A DNA stretch of 64,000 bases from Streptomyces sp. ISL-43. Its GTDB lineage: Bacteria; Actinomycetota; Actinomycetes; Streptomycetales; Streptomycetaceae. Shown in pieces: positions 8,809-17,167 of the stretch. Position 1 is the first letter of the stretch, and each line of letters starts with the position of its first letter. The position numbers and the translations under genes were made by a program. The stretch lies in assembly GCF_018614195.1 (NCBI RefSeq), contig NZ_JAGGOT010000059.1:62001-126000 (forward strand), read 5' to 3'. The notes below the pieces were generated by a model, which was given only the letters and a program-made list of their open reading frames with translations, made no database searches and was not told the DNA's origin.

Positions 8809-9368
8809 CCACAACCGAACCGGCCATCCTCGACACCCCGGGCGGCGGCATCCAACACGTGTGGCCCCTGCCCACCGACGAGGACACCCTCCTCGACCTC
8901 ATCACCACCGTCTTCACCGACCACTGGCAGCAGATCAACTTCGGACCCATCATCGAAGGCGCCGCCTGGGAAGTCGGAGCCCCCTGTGCGCCGACCGCCA
9001 TCACCGTGAACGACGGATACGCCACCATCGACTTCGGCGCCTGGCACTTCCACCTCTGCATCGGAGAACACACCGCCTCCGGCCCCGAACTCGGCCGCAT
9101 CCGCCGCTGCTCCCGCGCCGAGCTCTACCGCAGCATCGGCTCCGCCGGAACCCCCACCAGCTGGGGGTTGCGCCTGTTCAACGGGCGTGACGAACAGATG
9201 ATGACGGTCCTGCTGCCCAACCCCTTCCTCACCGACCGCCAAGGCATCCGGGACACCCCGGACTTCGGCCGCCTCGCCGCGTGGGACACACTGCGCGCTC
9301 GTTTCCTCGGCCTGCCGGGCGACCCACTCGACCGTACGGGCAGAGGCTTCGGCCACAGCGGACGATGA
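8805..9368 (+). CDS. Unrecognised protein, last gene of the B12-riboswitch operon
   Basis: The ATG lies in the ATGA overlap with the FhuF-like gene, so it is translationally coupled. The 187-residue protein has no signal peptide or membrane segment and should be cytoplasmic. The central stretch FGAWHFHLCIGEH is rich in histidine, aromatic residues and one cysteine, and could bind a metal or cofactor. The C-terminus (WDTLRARFLGLPGDPLDR) is helical. The function is not recognised. Context suggests it handles what the transporter brings in, perhaps as a corrinoid or metal-binding partner of the FhuF-like protein. Confidence 0.8.
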   Translation: MTTTEPAILDTPGGGIQHVWPLPTDEDTLLDLITTVFTDHWQQINFGPIIEGAAWEVGAPCAPTAITVNDGYATIDFGAWHFHLCIGEHTASGPELGRIRRCSRAELYRSIGSAGTPTSWGLRLFNGRDEQMMTVLLPNPFLTDRQGIRDTPDFGRLAAWDTLRARFLGLPGDPLDRTGRGFGHSGR

Positions 9369-9618
9369 GCGGGAGCGGGCAGTCCCGGGCATCGCTTCCA
9401 CCCGGATCTGCTACCCCCAGGATTGCCAAGTGAGACGGCCTCGAAGACCGGGTGCGTGAGCACCGTCCGTGTGGGTCGTTGACGGGGTGGGTGAGGCCGA
9501 TCTGTATAGGGTCTTGGCAACCGTCCTTCTCGGCGGGGCCGACCTGCCCGCCCCGCATCGGACGGACCTTCCCGGCAGGCTGTAAGCGCGGATTTGACCG
9601 ATCATCAGGAGTGCTGCC

Positions 9619-11082
9619 GTGGGACCGGAAGAGCAATGGCCCGCGCCCCGCAGCCTCGGTTGGAACCGTGAGACAGCGACGCTGGCGCTCCTGTCCTTCG
9701 CCATGCTGATCGTTTCGCTCGACCAGTACATCGTGGTCGTGGCGCTCCCCGACATCGCCCGAGATCTCGGCTATTCCGCCCAGACGCTCCAGTCGGTCAT
9801 CAGCGCCTATGCGGTAGCCTCGGCCGGCTTCCTCCTGTTCGGTGGGCGTGCCGCGGACCTGCTCGGACGACGCCGCATCCTGGCTACGGGCCTCGCACTC
9901 TATGCCGGGGCGGCGCTCGTGGGAGGACTCGCGACCGGCCCCGGAATGCTCCTCGCCGCCCGCGCGGTCCAAGGTCTCGGCGGAGCCCTCGTCTTCCCCA
10001 CCACCCTGGCACTCGTCAACACCACCTTTGTCGAAGGCCGCGCCCGCAACCGCGCGCTGGGGATCTGGGGAGGGTCGGGCGCGGCAGGACTCGTCATCGG
10101 TGTGCTGCTCGGCGGCCTTCTGACGCAGGCGTTCGGCTGGGAAGCGGTCTTCTTCGTCAACGTCGCCCTGGCCGGCCCTGCGCTGCTGCTCGCCTTCGTA
10201 GTGATCCCCCGGGATGGTGAACGAGAGAAGGGCCGCAAGTTCGACCTGCCCGGTGCGCTCAGCATCTCTCTCGGCGTCACGCTCATTGTGTTCGCCCTCG
10301 TGCGGGGCCCTGGATCGGGCTGGCTTTCGCCGGGCATCCTGGTGAGCGCAGCGGCGGGTCTCCTGCTGATCGGAGCCTTCGCCGTCATCGAGCGGCGCAG
10401 CTCCGACCCGCTCATGCCGCCCCGGCTGCTCTCCAATCCCAACCTGATCACCGGCGTTGTCATCGCTTTCATGTTCATGGCGACTTTCGGCTCCGTGCTC
10501 TACTTCCTGTCCCTCTACTTCCAGGAGGTTTTGGGCTACGACGCTTTGCAGACCGGTGCCGGCTTCCTCATCCCCACGGCAGTGGTGGTGGCCGGTTCGG
10601 CAACCGCGGGCCAGTTCGTGACGCGCTTCGGGCTCAGGCGCACGCTGGCCGCGGCCCTCGCCGTCGGCGGGCTCGGTGCGGTCGCACTCGGCCTCGCGAT
10701 CTCGCCGAACGGCACATACACCGAACTCATCCCCGGCCTTGTGGCGCTCAGCATCGGCGACGGGGTGGTCTTCACCGCCATGTTCATCGCCGCCGCCACC
10801 GGAATCTCCGACCGACAACAAGGAATCGCCTCCGGCATCGCCTCCACGGGCTCAGGCGTGGGCGCGGCCGTCGGCCTCGCTGTCCTCGTCCTGGTGGCGA
10901 CTGCCGGCCTTGACGGCCTCTCCGGTGAACCGCTTCGCATCGCCACCGCCGACGGGATCAGCACGACGCTCTTCGTCGTGGCCGGCGGAATCGCGCTGAC
11001 CTTCCTCGTCGCCTTGAGCCGGTGCCCGACGCCGCCCGAGCCGGTACCCGCCCCCGTGCCGTACCAGACCCGTCGCTGCTGA
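9619..11082 (+). CDS. MFS drug exporter, DHA2 (EmrB/QacA-like) family
   Basis: It starts at GTG with CAGGAG 7 nt upstream. The 487 residues give about fourteen hydrophobic segments, typical of the DHA2 proton antiporters. Motif D1-like [18 protein letters not shown] occurs in segment 1, [11 protein letters not shown] (motif A) follows segment 2, and [19 protein letters not shown] corresponds to motif C of the exporters. It probably exports a small toxic compound. No adjacent TetR/MarR regulator is present, and the 250 bp before it hold no gene. Confidence 0.88.
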   Translation: MGPEEQWPAPRSLGWNRETATLALLSFAMLIVSLDQYIVVVALPDIARDLGYSAQTLQSVISAYAVASAGFLLFGGRAADLLGRRRILATGLALYAGAALVGGLATGPGMLLAARAVQGLGGALVFPTTLALVNTTFVEGRARNRALGIWGGSGAAGLVIGVLLGGLLTQAFGWEAVFFVNVALAGPALLLAFVVIPRDGEREKGRKFDLPGALSISLGVTLIVFALVRGPGSGWLSPGILVSAAAGLLLIGAFAVIERRSSDPLMPPRLLSNPNLITGVVIAFMFMATFGSVLYFLSLYFQEVLGYDALQTGAGFLIPTAVVVAGSATAGQFVTRFGLRRTLAAALAVGGLGAVALGLAISPNGTYTELIPGLVALSIGDGVVFTAMFIAAATGISDRQQGIASGIASTGSGVGAAVGLAVLVLVATAGLDGLSGEPLRIATADGISTTLFVVAGGIALTFLVALSRCPTPPEPVPAPVPYQTRRC

Positions 11083-11539
11083 CGGCGTTCAGGATCTGCC
11101 CGGACGCCTCCCGCATGTCGGCTTCGGTGTGGCGCGTGTCCTCGAGGAGGCCGTGGGAAGCGACGGGCCGGAGCCTGCTGCTGCGCGTCCACGTCAGCTT
11201 CGGGGCGCTCCGCGATCAGGGCTCAGGAACCGGTCCCCGGCTGGGCCTGATGCCCGTACCCACGCGACCAACGCGCATTGCTTCAGGCGTGTGTTCGCGA
11301 CTGCATCGGGAAGTGACGTGTATGTGTGGGTGGTTCGAAGAGTGTGGTCATTCCGAGGGGCTGGCGAGGAGGTCTCTTTAAGAAACCTTGTTGAATAACG
11401 CTGACGCCTGAGGCGGCCTTGAATCAACTCCGGTAATCGGTCAGGGTTTCGAGCTGACCCCCCGGAGATCTTCCGGCTCCGGAGGGCTCACGCAGCATGC
11501 CTTGACGCCCCACACGTCAACACAAGGAGCACTCCTTCC
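11083..11539. other. Intergenic region, short inverted repeat near its end
   Basis: This 457-bp gap follows the MFS gene. The only structure noted is CCGGAG-9 nt-CTCCGG around 11463-11483, about 60 nt before the protease start. It could be a weak hairpin or operator. No protein family is recognisable in the open frames. Confidence 0.35.
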
Positions 11540-12754
11540 ATGTCAACTCACAAGCACGCACGCACTCGTTCACGCGGCTTCCGGGTCCTTGCAGTGGCCA
11601 CGGGAGTCGCCACTGCAACCGGTGTCTGCGTGCTGTTGTCCCCTCTCGCCGGCGCGAACACTCCGGCCGAGGGAACGGTGTACGGGCTCGGCGCACCAGG
11701 TGCGCTCAGCGGCAGCTACATCGTCATACTCGACAAGGACGCGGACAAGCGGGCGCTCGCCAAGAAGTACGGCGGCGACCTGAAGCGCACCTACACGTCC
11801 GCGGTCAACGGTTTCTCCGCAACAGGGCTTTCGGAGACCGACGCCAAGCGCCTGGCCGCCGACCCGGCCGTAGGCAAGGTCGTCCAGAACAAGAAGTTCT
11901 CCATCAACAGCACCCAGGACAACCCTCCGTCGTGGGGCCTCGACCGCATCGACCAGACGGAGACGGCGGCGGACAAGAAGTACACGTACCCCGACGCGGG
12001 TGGGGAGGGTGTCACGGCCTACGTCATCGACACCGGCGTGCGGATCAGCCACAAGGACTTCGGCGGCCGGGCCGCGCACGGCTTCGACGCGGTGGACAAC
12101 GACCAGAGCGCCGACGACGGCAACGGGCACGGCACGCACGTCGCCGGGACCATCGCGGGCACCTCGCATGGGGTGGCCAAGAAGGCCAAGGTCGTCGCCG
12201 TCCGTGTGCTCGACGACAACGGGTCCGGCACCACCGAGCAGGTCGTGGCGGGCATCGACTGGGTGACGCAGCACCACGCCGGGCCCTCGGTGGCCAACAT
12301 GAGCCTCGGCGGCGGCGCGGATGAGGCGCTCGACGAGGCGGTACGCCGGTCGATAGCCGCTGGTGTCACCTTCGCCGTCGCGGCGGGCAACGAGTCCACC
12401 GACGCCGGGCAGGGCTCTCCCTCGCGGGTCCCGGAGGCCGTCACGGTGGCCTCCAGCACGGCCGACGACTCGCAGTCCTCATTCTCCAACTTCGGCTCGG
12501 TCGTGGATCTTTACGCACCCGGCTCGGACATCACCTCGGCCTGGAACGACAGTGACAGCGGCACGAAGACCATCTCCGGCACCTCGATGGCCACCCCGCA
12601 CGTGGTCGGAGCGGCGGCTCTCTACCTTGCCGGACACAAGGACGCGTCGCCCGCGCAGGTCGCACAGGCCCTGACCGCGGGGGCGACCGCGGGGAAGATC
12701 ACCAACCCGAGCAGCGGAACCCCGAACAAGCTGCTGAAGGTGTCCGCGCAGTAG
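11540..12754 (+). CDS. Secreted subtilisin-family (S8A) serine protease
   Basis: ATG follows AAGGAG at 9-10 nt. The 404-residue precursor has a basic, hydrophobic signal peptide. An inhibitor-I9 propeptide (SGSYIVILDKDADKRALAKK, around residues 53-130) follows, then the peptidase S8 domain. The catalytic triad is visible as Asp in VIDTGV, His in GNGHGTHVAG and Ser in GTSMATPHV, with the oxyanion Asn in VAAGNES. It ends soon after the catalytic domain with no extra C-terminal module, like the proteinase K/aqualysin group of streptomycete extracellular proteases. A strong terminator follows the stop codon. Confidence 0.95.
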   Translation: MSTHKHARTRSRGFRVLAVATGVATATGVCVLLSPLAGANTPAEGTVYGLGAPGALSGSYIVILDKDADKRALAKKYGGDLKRTYTSAVNGFSATGLSETDAKRLAADPAVGKVVQNKKFSINSTQDNPPSWGLDRIDQTETAADKKYTYPDAGGEGVTAYVIDTGVRISHKDFGGRAAHGFDAVDNDQSADDGNGHGTHVAGTIAGTSHGVAKKAKVVAVRVLDDNGSGTTEQVVAGIDWVTQHHAGPSVANMSLGGGADEALDEAVRRSIAAGVTFAVAAGNESTDAGQGSPSRVPEAVTVASSTADDSQSSFSNFGSVVDLYAPGSDITSAWNDSDSGTKTISGTSMATPHVVGAAALYLAGHKDASPAQVAQALTAGATAGKITNPSSGTPNKLLKVSAQ

Positions 12755-12773
12755 GCGTGGCCACCCGTGAACG

Positions 12774-12816
12774 CGCCGGGGCCGTCGCACCTGAGGGGGG
12801 TGCGGCGGCCCCGGCG
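12774..12816. terminator. Strong hairpin between convergent genes
   Basis: Arms at 12774-12791 (CGCCGGGGCCGTCGCACC) and 12799-12816 pair over 18 positions with one G-T mismatch around a 7-nt loop. It lies 20 nt after the protease stop and 17 nt before the stop of the convergent NlpC/P60 gene, so it probably terminates both. Confidence 0.8.
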
Positions 12817-12832
12817 GCGATTTCCCAAGAGG

Positions 12833-13345
12833 TCAACTGGCGCGTCCGTAGCGGACGTTCCTGCTCCAGATCCGTTCCAGCCGTACCCTGGCACCCGGGT
12901 GGGGCGCGTGCCAGATCTTGTTGTGGCCGGCGTAGATGCCTACATGTTCCACAGTCGAGCCCCTGGGAAAGAACACCAGGTCACCCAATGCCCGTTCGTT
13001 CCGGGGAATGCGAGAGGTGTGCTCGTACTGCTGCTCGGCGGTACGGGGCAGCTGTCTGCCGGCTCTTTGGAATGAATAGAGCGTCAGGCCTGAGCAGTCG
13101 AACTGGTTTGGTCCTGTTGCGCCGGGGGCATACGGTGCGCCTTCCTTGGAGGCGGCCACGGCCACCGCTCTGACGCCGTACGACGTGGCCGCGTTGGCGG
13201 GTGACACGGGGCCGACCAGCGTACTGGTGGTCAAGAGGCAGAGCAGCAGAATGACGCTGGGAGGGTCGAATCCGGTAGGGCGGCGAACAAGTCGGTGAGC
13301 CTGTCGGGCCTTACGGGATTCGGATTGGGTCCTGACGACGGACAT
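12833..13345 (-). CDS. Secreted NlpC/P60 cell-wall hydrolase
   Basis: ATG at 13345 has GGAGG upstream. The 170-residue precursor has an N-terminal basic region and signal peptide (VILLLCLLTTSTLVGPVSPANA), then one NlpC/P60 (C40) domain. The catalytic cysteine is in FDCSGLTLYSF, the histidine in VEHVGIYAG, and a further polar residue is near KIWHAPHPG. Enzymes of this type cut peptide bonds in peptidoglycan stems. There is no binding domain (SH3, LysM or coiled coil), so it is a minimal secreted endopeptidase. Confidence 0.9.
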   Translation of the reverse strand: MSVVRTQSESRKARQAHRLVRRPTGFDPPSVILLLCLLTTSTLVGPVSPANAATSYGVRAVAVAASKEGAPYAPGATGPNQFDCSGLTLYSFQRAGRQLPRTAEQQYEHTSRIPRNERALGDLVFFPRGSTVEHVGIYAGHNKIWHAPHPGARVRLERIWSRNVRYGRAS

Positions 13346-13782
13346 CGTGGTACCTCCGCGTTCGGATGCGGCAACGGTCGATCGGACACCTGTGGAGATC
13401 CTGCTTTCAATGTCGTGACTCCTGGGGCGTAATGGCCGACCAGTTTTCTCCTATACCGTCCGAAATTCACTTCTGGAGGCGGGGTTAGATGTATCGGTTC
13501 TGCAACAGATCCGCGAACATATGCAAATCACCTGGCATGACCCGTCCGCGGATCGCGTCGGCAACTGGCCCGGATCTTGGTCTGCTTGGGAGTGCGTTTC
13601 GCGGCAAGGCTTCGGCTGTGCCGCACGCGCCGCCTGTTCGGGCTCGACCTGGACGAAGTCCGCAAGGCGAGTGAACTCCGCTCTCGGCGAGTCGAGGAGG
13701 TCTTCGTCGGCGCCGCGAGCGCGTCGAGCAGAGCGTCAGGATCGTCGCTGAGGTGAGGCAGGACCATTAGGGACGTCACAGC
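13346..13782. other. Intergenic region, no supported gene
   Basis: About 440 bp between the NlpC/P60 gene and a perfect hairpin. The plus strand around 13590-13740 has protein-like codon use (RLFGLDLDEVRKASELRSRRVEEVFV) but no start or family match was found. It may be a gene remnant or chance. Confidence 0.3.
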
Positions 13783-13805
13783 CCCGTGCCCCTTTGGGGC
13801 ACGGG
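13783..13805. terminator. Perfect 10-bp hairpin
   Basis: CCCGTGCCCC-TTT-GGGGCACGGG, with no mismatches. It lies 120 bp beyond the stop of the leftward methyltransferase gene and could terminate it. No T-run follows on either strand, as is common in streptomycetes. Confidence 0.6.
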
Positions 13806-13925
13806 AAATGCACAGGCTGCTTGTCGATACGACTGAGCGGCGCCGGGGCCCGGGTCAACTTCCTGAGATCCAGCCCCCGTTCGGCTAGTTTCAGGTCGGG
13901 CCGGCCCAGGATGTCCGGTCGTTCG

Positions 13926-14669
13926 TCAGGCTCGGCAGCGCAGCATCTGCAGCGGCGGGTTGTCGAGGAAGTCCGCCCAGAAGTCCGCACCGAACTTGCG
14001 TACGCCGGCGTCGGAGACCTCCAGCGGGACCCAGGTCACCTCGCTGAATCCGGCCGCCCGCAGAGACTCTTCGTAGACCTCGCGGCGCGGGCAGTTGGTT
14101 TCGAACTCGATCGGCTGGGGGTCGAGCAGCGCCGTGATCCGGACTCGCGGTCCGGTTTCGGCCTTCTCGCCGGTCAGCGCGGCGCGAAAGCCGTACTTGT
14201 CCAGGGGTGGCCCGTCGAAGCGGTAGTCCGGTGTCTGGTTGAGCAGGAAGAACTCGGCGCCGGGCGCCAGGCTCCGGTGCACGTTGCGGCACATCCGATC
14301 CATGGCGGCGACGTCCTCCGCGTAGTTGAGCAGCTGGACTGCCACGGCGACGTCGAACTGCAGCTCAAGGGCGTTGAGTTCGGCCACGTCGCCCACCTCG
14401 TAGCGCACACCCAGTGGATCGCGCTCCTCGAACGCCTGTGCCACGGCGATCATTTCACCGGAGATGTCGACTCCGAACACGTCCGCGGCGCCGCGCCGCT
14501 TGAACTCCCTGCTGTAGAAGCCGGTGCCGGAGGCCAGGTCGAGGACCGACTTGCCGCGCACGTCCCCGACCATGGCCAGGAAGCTGGGCACCTCCCCGTA
14601 CTGCGCCAGCGGCAGGGCCTTGAAGCCCTCGAACGCCTCGCCGATCTCGTCGTACTGCTGCACGCTCAT
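13926..14669 (-). CDS. Class I SAM-dependent methyltransferase
   Basis: The ATG at 14669 is chosen inside a much longer open frame because GGGGGA lies about 8 nt upstream and the family match starts there. The 247-residue protein has motif I VLDLASGTGFYSREF (glycine-rich SAM loop), the acidic end of strand 2 in VFGVDISGEMI, and YEVGDVAEL and FDVAVAVQLLNYA (motifs II/III). This is a Methyltransf_11/25-type Rossmann fold acting on a small molecule; the acceptor is unknown. No biosynthetic genes adjoin it. Confidence 0.88.
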   Translation of the reverse strand: MSVQQYDEIGEAFEGFKALPLAQYGEVPSFLAMVGDVRGKSVLDLASGTGFYSREFKRRGAADVFGVDISGEMIAVAQAFEERDPLGVRYEVGDVAELNALELQFDVAVAVQLLNYAEDVAAMDRMCRNVHRSLAPGAEFFLLNQTPDYRFDGPPLDKYGFRAALTGEKAETGPRVRITALLDPQPIEFETNCPRREVYEESLRAAGFSEVTWVPLEVSDAGVRKFGADFWADFLDNPPLQMLRCRA

Positions 14670-15062
14670 CGTGCTGTCCCCCTGTGCTTCGTCGTGTCCT
14701 TGGCCTCGGCCCCGCCACCGGGGCGCACCGCGGCCTCTGACGGGCAGTCTTCCCGCACCCCGGCCGACCGCCGTACTGGCAGAAGCCACAAAGATCCGGA
14801 CGTCGTCCCGGCCTCCTGTACGGGCGGGCGTACGGGTCGAGCGTCGGCGGGGCCACCGACATCCAGATGCCCGTGCCGCCGCCCACGCTCGCGCGTCCGC
14901 GTCCGGGCGATTCCAGCCGCGATGCGGGAAGCGCTGGTCCGGGCGGGCGGTCTCCTGTGTGTCCAGTGCCGGAAGCGGGGGACTTCCCGGTCTGCGGAGC
15001 GATGGTGGTGTCCGTGCCCGGCTGGTACCGGTCGTCCGCACGCCACGGTGGAGGAGACGGAC

Positions 15063-15260
15063 ATGGACGCGATCGTGCTGCTGCGCGAGGACCACAAGAG
15101 GGTCGAGAAGCCGTTCGAACAGTTCGAGCGGGACTGCTTCTCCGACATCCGCAAGTCCATGGGACGCCGGCGGCTCACCGAGCTCGGCGAGCAGCTCGAA
15201 GCCGAGAAGAAGAAGGCCTCGCGTGTTCCGCTCGCCGTACCGAGCGCGGCCGGCCAGTGA
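15063..15260 (+). pseudogene. Hemerythrin HHE-domain protein, internally deleted
   Basis: ATG with GAGGAG 6 nt upstream opens a 65-residue frame. It begins MDAIVLLREDHKRVEKPFEQFE, the standard N-terminus of streptomycete HHE proteins including the first ligand histidine. It ends SMGRRRLTELGEQLEAEKKKA, which resembles the C-terminal helix of the same proteins. The roughly 120 residues normally between (with the HxxxE and HxxxD metal ligands) are missing, so a di-iron centre cannot form. The reading frame was kept. The stop overlaps the GTG of the next gene, so the remnant may still provide translational coupling. Confidence 0.7.
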
Positions 15261-15706
15261 CAGACCCTTACAGGCTCCGGCTCCGGCGTGCCACGCAGCT
15301 CCGTAGTCCGGTGCTGACGGCGGTGGCGGCCTTTTCGGTGGCGGCGGCGCTGTGCGGGTGCGGGGCACCCGCACCCCGGCTGGAAGGTGCCAGACAGGCA
15401 GGCCGGGCCTTCGAGCAGGCGCTCGCGGGCGCGGACTACGTACGGGCATGTGCGCTGCTGGCACCGCAGACCCGGCAGCAGCTCGAAGAGGACCGGCACA
15501 AGCCGTGCGCTCCCGCCCTGCAGGGCCAGGAACTGCCGCAAGCCGGCCAGGTGCGCGGCACGGAGGTCTACGGGCGGCAGGCTCTGCTGCGCCTGCTGAA
15601 CGACACCCTGTTCCTGTCGCAGTTCACCGGCGGCTGGAAAGTGGTCGCCGCGGGCTGCACACCGCAGGGCGATCAGCCCTACCGGTGCTCGCTGAAGGGC
15701 GGCTGA
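15257..15706 (+). CDS. Small lipoprotein, unknown function
   Basis: GTG overlaps the stop of the hemerythrin remnant. The 149-residue product has a basic N-terminus, a hydrophobic stretch and a lipobox-like AAALCGC, so it is probably a lipoprotein. The mature part (AFEQALAGADYVRACALLAPQT) resembles small secreted proteins with an NTF2-like helix. It has several cysteines (CALLA, KPCAPAL, AAGCTPQ, YRCSLKGG) that could form disulfides. Stop and next start are 1 nt apart. Conserved neighbours with membrane proteins suggest an envelope role. Confidence 0.75.
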   Translation: MTDPYRLRLRRATQLRSPVLTAVAAFSVAAALCGCGAPAPRLEGARQAGRAFEQALAGADYVRACALLAPQTRQQLEEDRHKPCAPALQGQELPQAGQVRGTEVYGRQALLRLLNDTLFLSQFTGGWKVVAAGCTPQGDQPYRCSLKGG

Positions 15707-15707
15707 C

Positions 15708-15791
15708 GTGCGCTTCCTCTTCATCGCCTGCTTGGCGACGGTCCTGTGCGGGCTGGGTTACTTCATCATGATCGGAGCGCTGGACCGGTGA
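15708..15791 (+). CDS. 27-residue single-span membrane peptide
   Basis: GTG starts 1 nt after the lipoprotein stop and the TGA overlaps the GTG of the next gene, an arrangement that argues for real translation. The product is almost entirely one hydrophobic helix (FLFIACLATVLCGLGYFIMI) with a short basic N-terminus and LDR tail. It is probably a small membrane subunit or a coupling leader for the next gene. No family is recognised. Confidence 0.6.
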   Translation: MRFLFIACLATVLCGLGYFIMIGALDR

Positions 15792-16486
15792 GCGGCGGGC
15801 GGGAGAACCGCGAGGATGGCTTCTGGCGCGACAACAGCCTCACCCTCGCCTTCGGGGGCGCGTTCCTCCTCGTCCTGGCCGGTCAGGCACTCGCGGGGCA
15901 CGCGGCCTTCAACGAAGACCTCGCCGTCGACGGGCTGCAGCAGCTGACGGTCGGGGAGTACCTGATGTCATCGGACTTCGCCGTCGACGTCACCGAGAAC
16001 TGGCAGTCGGAGTTCTTGCAGTTCTTCCTCTACATCTTCGGCACCGTCTGGCTCCTCCAACGCGGATCACCCGAATCCAAGGAACTCCACAAGGCGGGAA
16101 CCGAAAGCGACCAGGAGCAGCGCGTCGGCGACCACGCCCGTGCTGGCTCACCCCGCTGGGCCGGCACGAAGGACTGGCGGCAGAACCTGTACTCGCGCTC
16201 CCTGGGGACCGTGATGGCCCTGCTGTTCCTCCTGTCCTGGCTCGCCCAGTCCATCGCCGGGACCGCCGCCTACGACGAGCAGCAACTGCGCCGGCTCCAG
16301 CCCCCCATTTCCTGGGTCGCCTACCTGGGTTCGGCCGACTTCTGGGACCGCTCGCTGCAGAACTGGCAGTCCGAACTCCTGGCGGTGGCCGCCATGGCCA
16401 TCCTCTCCGTCTACCTGCGCCAGCGAGGATCCCCCGAGTCCAAGCCCGTCGGTGCACCACACACTGCCACGGGCGTGGAAGGCTGA
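15788..16486 (+). CDS. DUF6766-like membrane protein with internal duplication
   Basis: GTG overlaps the small peptide's stop. The 232 residues contain two similar halves. Each has a hydrophobic segment, a GxAAYxEx(Q)L element, a YLxSxDF stretch, an NWQSE(L/F)L motif and a second segment ending LRQRGSPESK or LQRGSPESK. Four membrane segments are expected. The repeated motif suggests an ancient tandem duplication. The Pfam-style DUF name is from memory of streptomycete proteins. Function is unknown; it is the last gene of the overlapping set. Confidence 0.75.
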   Translation: MSGGRENREDGFWRDNSLTLAFGGAFLLVLAGQALAGHAAFNEDLAVDGLQQLTVGEYLMSSDFAVDVTENWQSEFLQFFLYIFGTVWLLQRGSPESKELHKAGTESDQEQRVGDHARAGSPRWAGTKDWRQNLYSRSLGTVMALLFLLSWLAQSIAGTAAYDEQQLRRLQPPISWVAYLGSADFWDRSLQNWQSELLAVAAMAILSVYLRQRGSPESKPVGAPHTATGVEG

Positions 16487-16515
16487 ACCCCTGTGATGAT
16501 CCCCAGGCTCCGGCC

Positions 16516-16938
16516 ATGAGCGAACCGAGGTCTTTCGTGAGCAGACCGATCAGCCTTTCGGAAGGCTGTCTTGACGCCCTCCAGCACTGGAGGGAGGCGC
16601 GGGAGGTCAATACGGTGATCTTCCGCTTCGCGGATCCCCCCGGTGAGCTGGTGCCGGAGGTGGAGGGCAATCTGACCCATGACGAGTTGGTTCAGGCCCT
16701 GCCCGCGGACGAGGCGCGCCTGGTCGTCTACGAGGTGCCCTTCGCCACCCCGGAAGGCGCTCGCAGGCACCAACAGCTGCTGATCTTCTGGACGCCGCCG
16801 GGCGCCGGCGGACACGAAGAGGCCTACACGGCCGGCTACACCGCCCTCAAGGAGCACCTGGCGGACGTACACATCCACGTCACGGCCAGACAGACAGATC
16901 ATCTGGAGTACCAAAGGCTCGTCGGCCTCGACGGCTGA
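16516..16938 (+). CDS. ADF/cofilin-like (actin-depolymerising factor homology) protein
   Basis: The 140-residue protein lines up by eye with eukaryotic ADF/cofilin over its whole length. The elements are SEGCLDALQHWREAREVNTV, VIFRF, the loop before THDELVQALPADEARLVVYE (cofilin: YEEFxxxLPxDxCRYAIYD), the edge strand RRHQQLLIFWTPPGA (cofilin: SKIFFISWxP) and the helix YTAGYTALKEHL (cofilin: YASSKDALRR). The spacing is preserved. Basic actin-contact residues of the long helix (KSKM, SKD) are replaced here by GHEEAY and GYT. ATG 16516 is given; GTG 16537, with GAGG 6 nt upstream, is an equally good start. The gene lies 29 bp after the DUF6766-like gene. Confidence 0.75.
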   Translation: MSEPRSFVSRPISLSEGCLDALQHWREAREVNTVIFRFADPPGELVPEVEGNLTHDELVQALPADEARLVVYEVPFATPEGARRHQQLLIFWTPPGAGGHEEAYTAGYTALKEHLADVHIHVTARQTDHLEYQRLVGLDG

Positions 16939-17091
16939 GGTTCTGCGGCCCGGCCCCAGCGCACCGGCAGCCGCCGCGCAGTGTTCCGTGCGGCGGCCGC
17001 GCCGGAGTGGGGTGGCCGCAGCAGTCGCAGGGGCCGGCGCTACCGGTCGGGGAGTGTGTGGTGGTGGCCGGGTGTCGCATTCCCGGCAACC

Positions 17092-17164
17092 TCAGGCCAG
17101 GTCAGGCCGAGTCAGGCCACCGTCGGGCCAGGTCAGGCCGGGCCGGCTCAGGCCACGTCAGGCC
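17092..17164. repeat. Irregular TCAGGCC repeat cluster
   Basis: Six exact copies of TCAGGCC plus one TCGGGCC lie within 73 nt, often as GTCAGGCC. The cluster sits directly 3' of the response-regulator stop. It could be a slippage product or a structured 3' end. Confidence 0.6.
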
Positions 17165-17167
17165 GAG

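Noticed and set aside
13489-13779. Small overlapping ORFs on both strands
   Set aside because: No ribosome site, no family match and conflicting frames; kept only as a possible remnant in the intergenic note.
13794-15062. Long plus-strand open frame covering the methyltransferase
   Set aside because: It is antisense to a gene with clear methyltransferase motifs and has no family match; only its last 65 codons (from 15063) resemble a protein.
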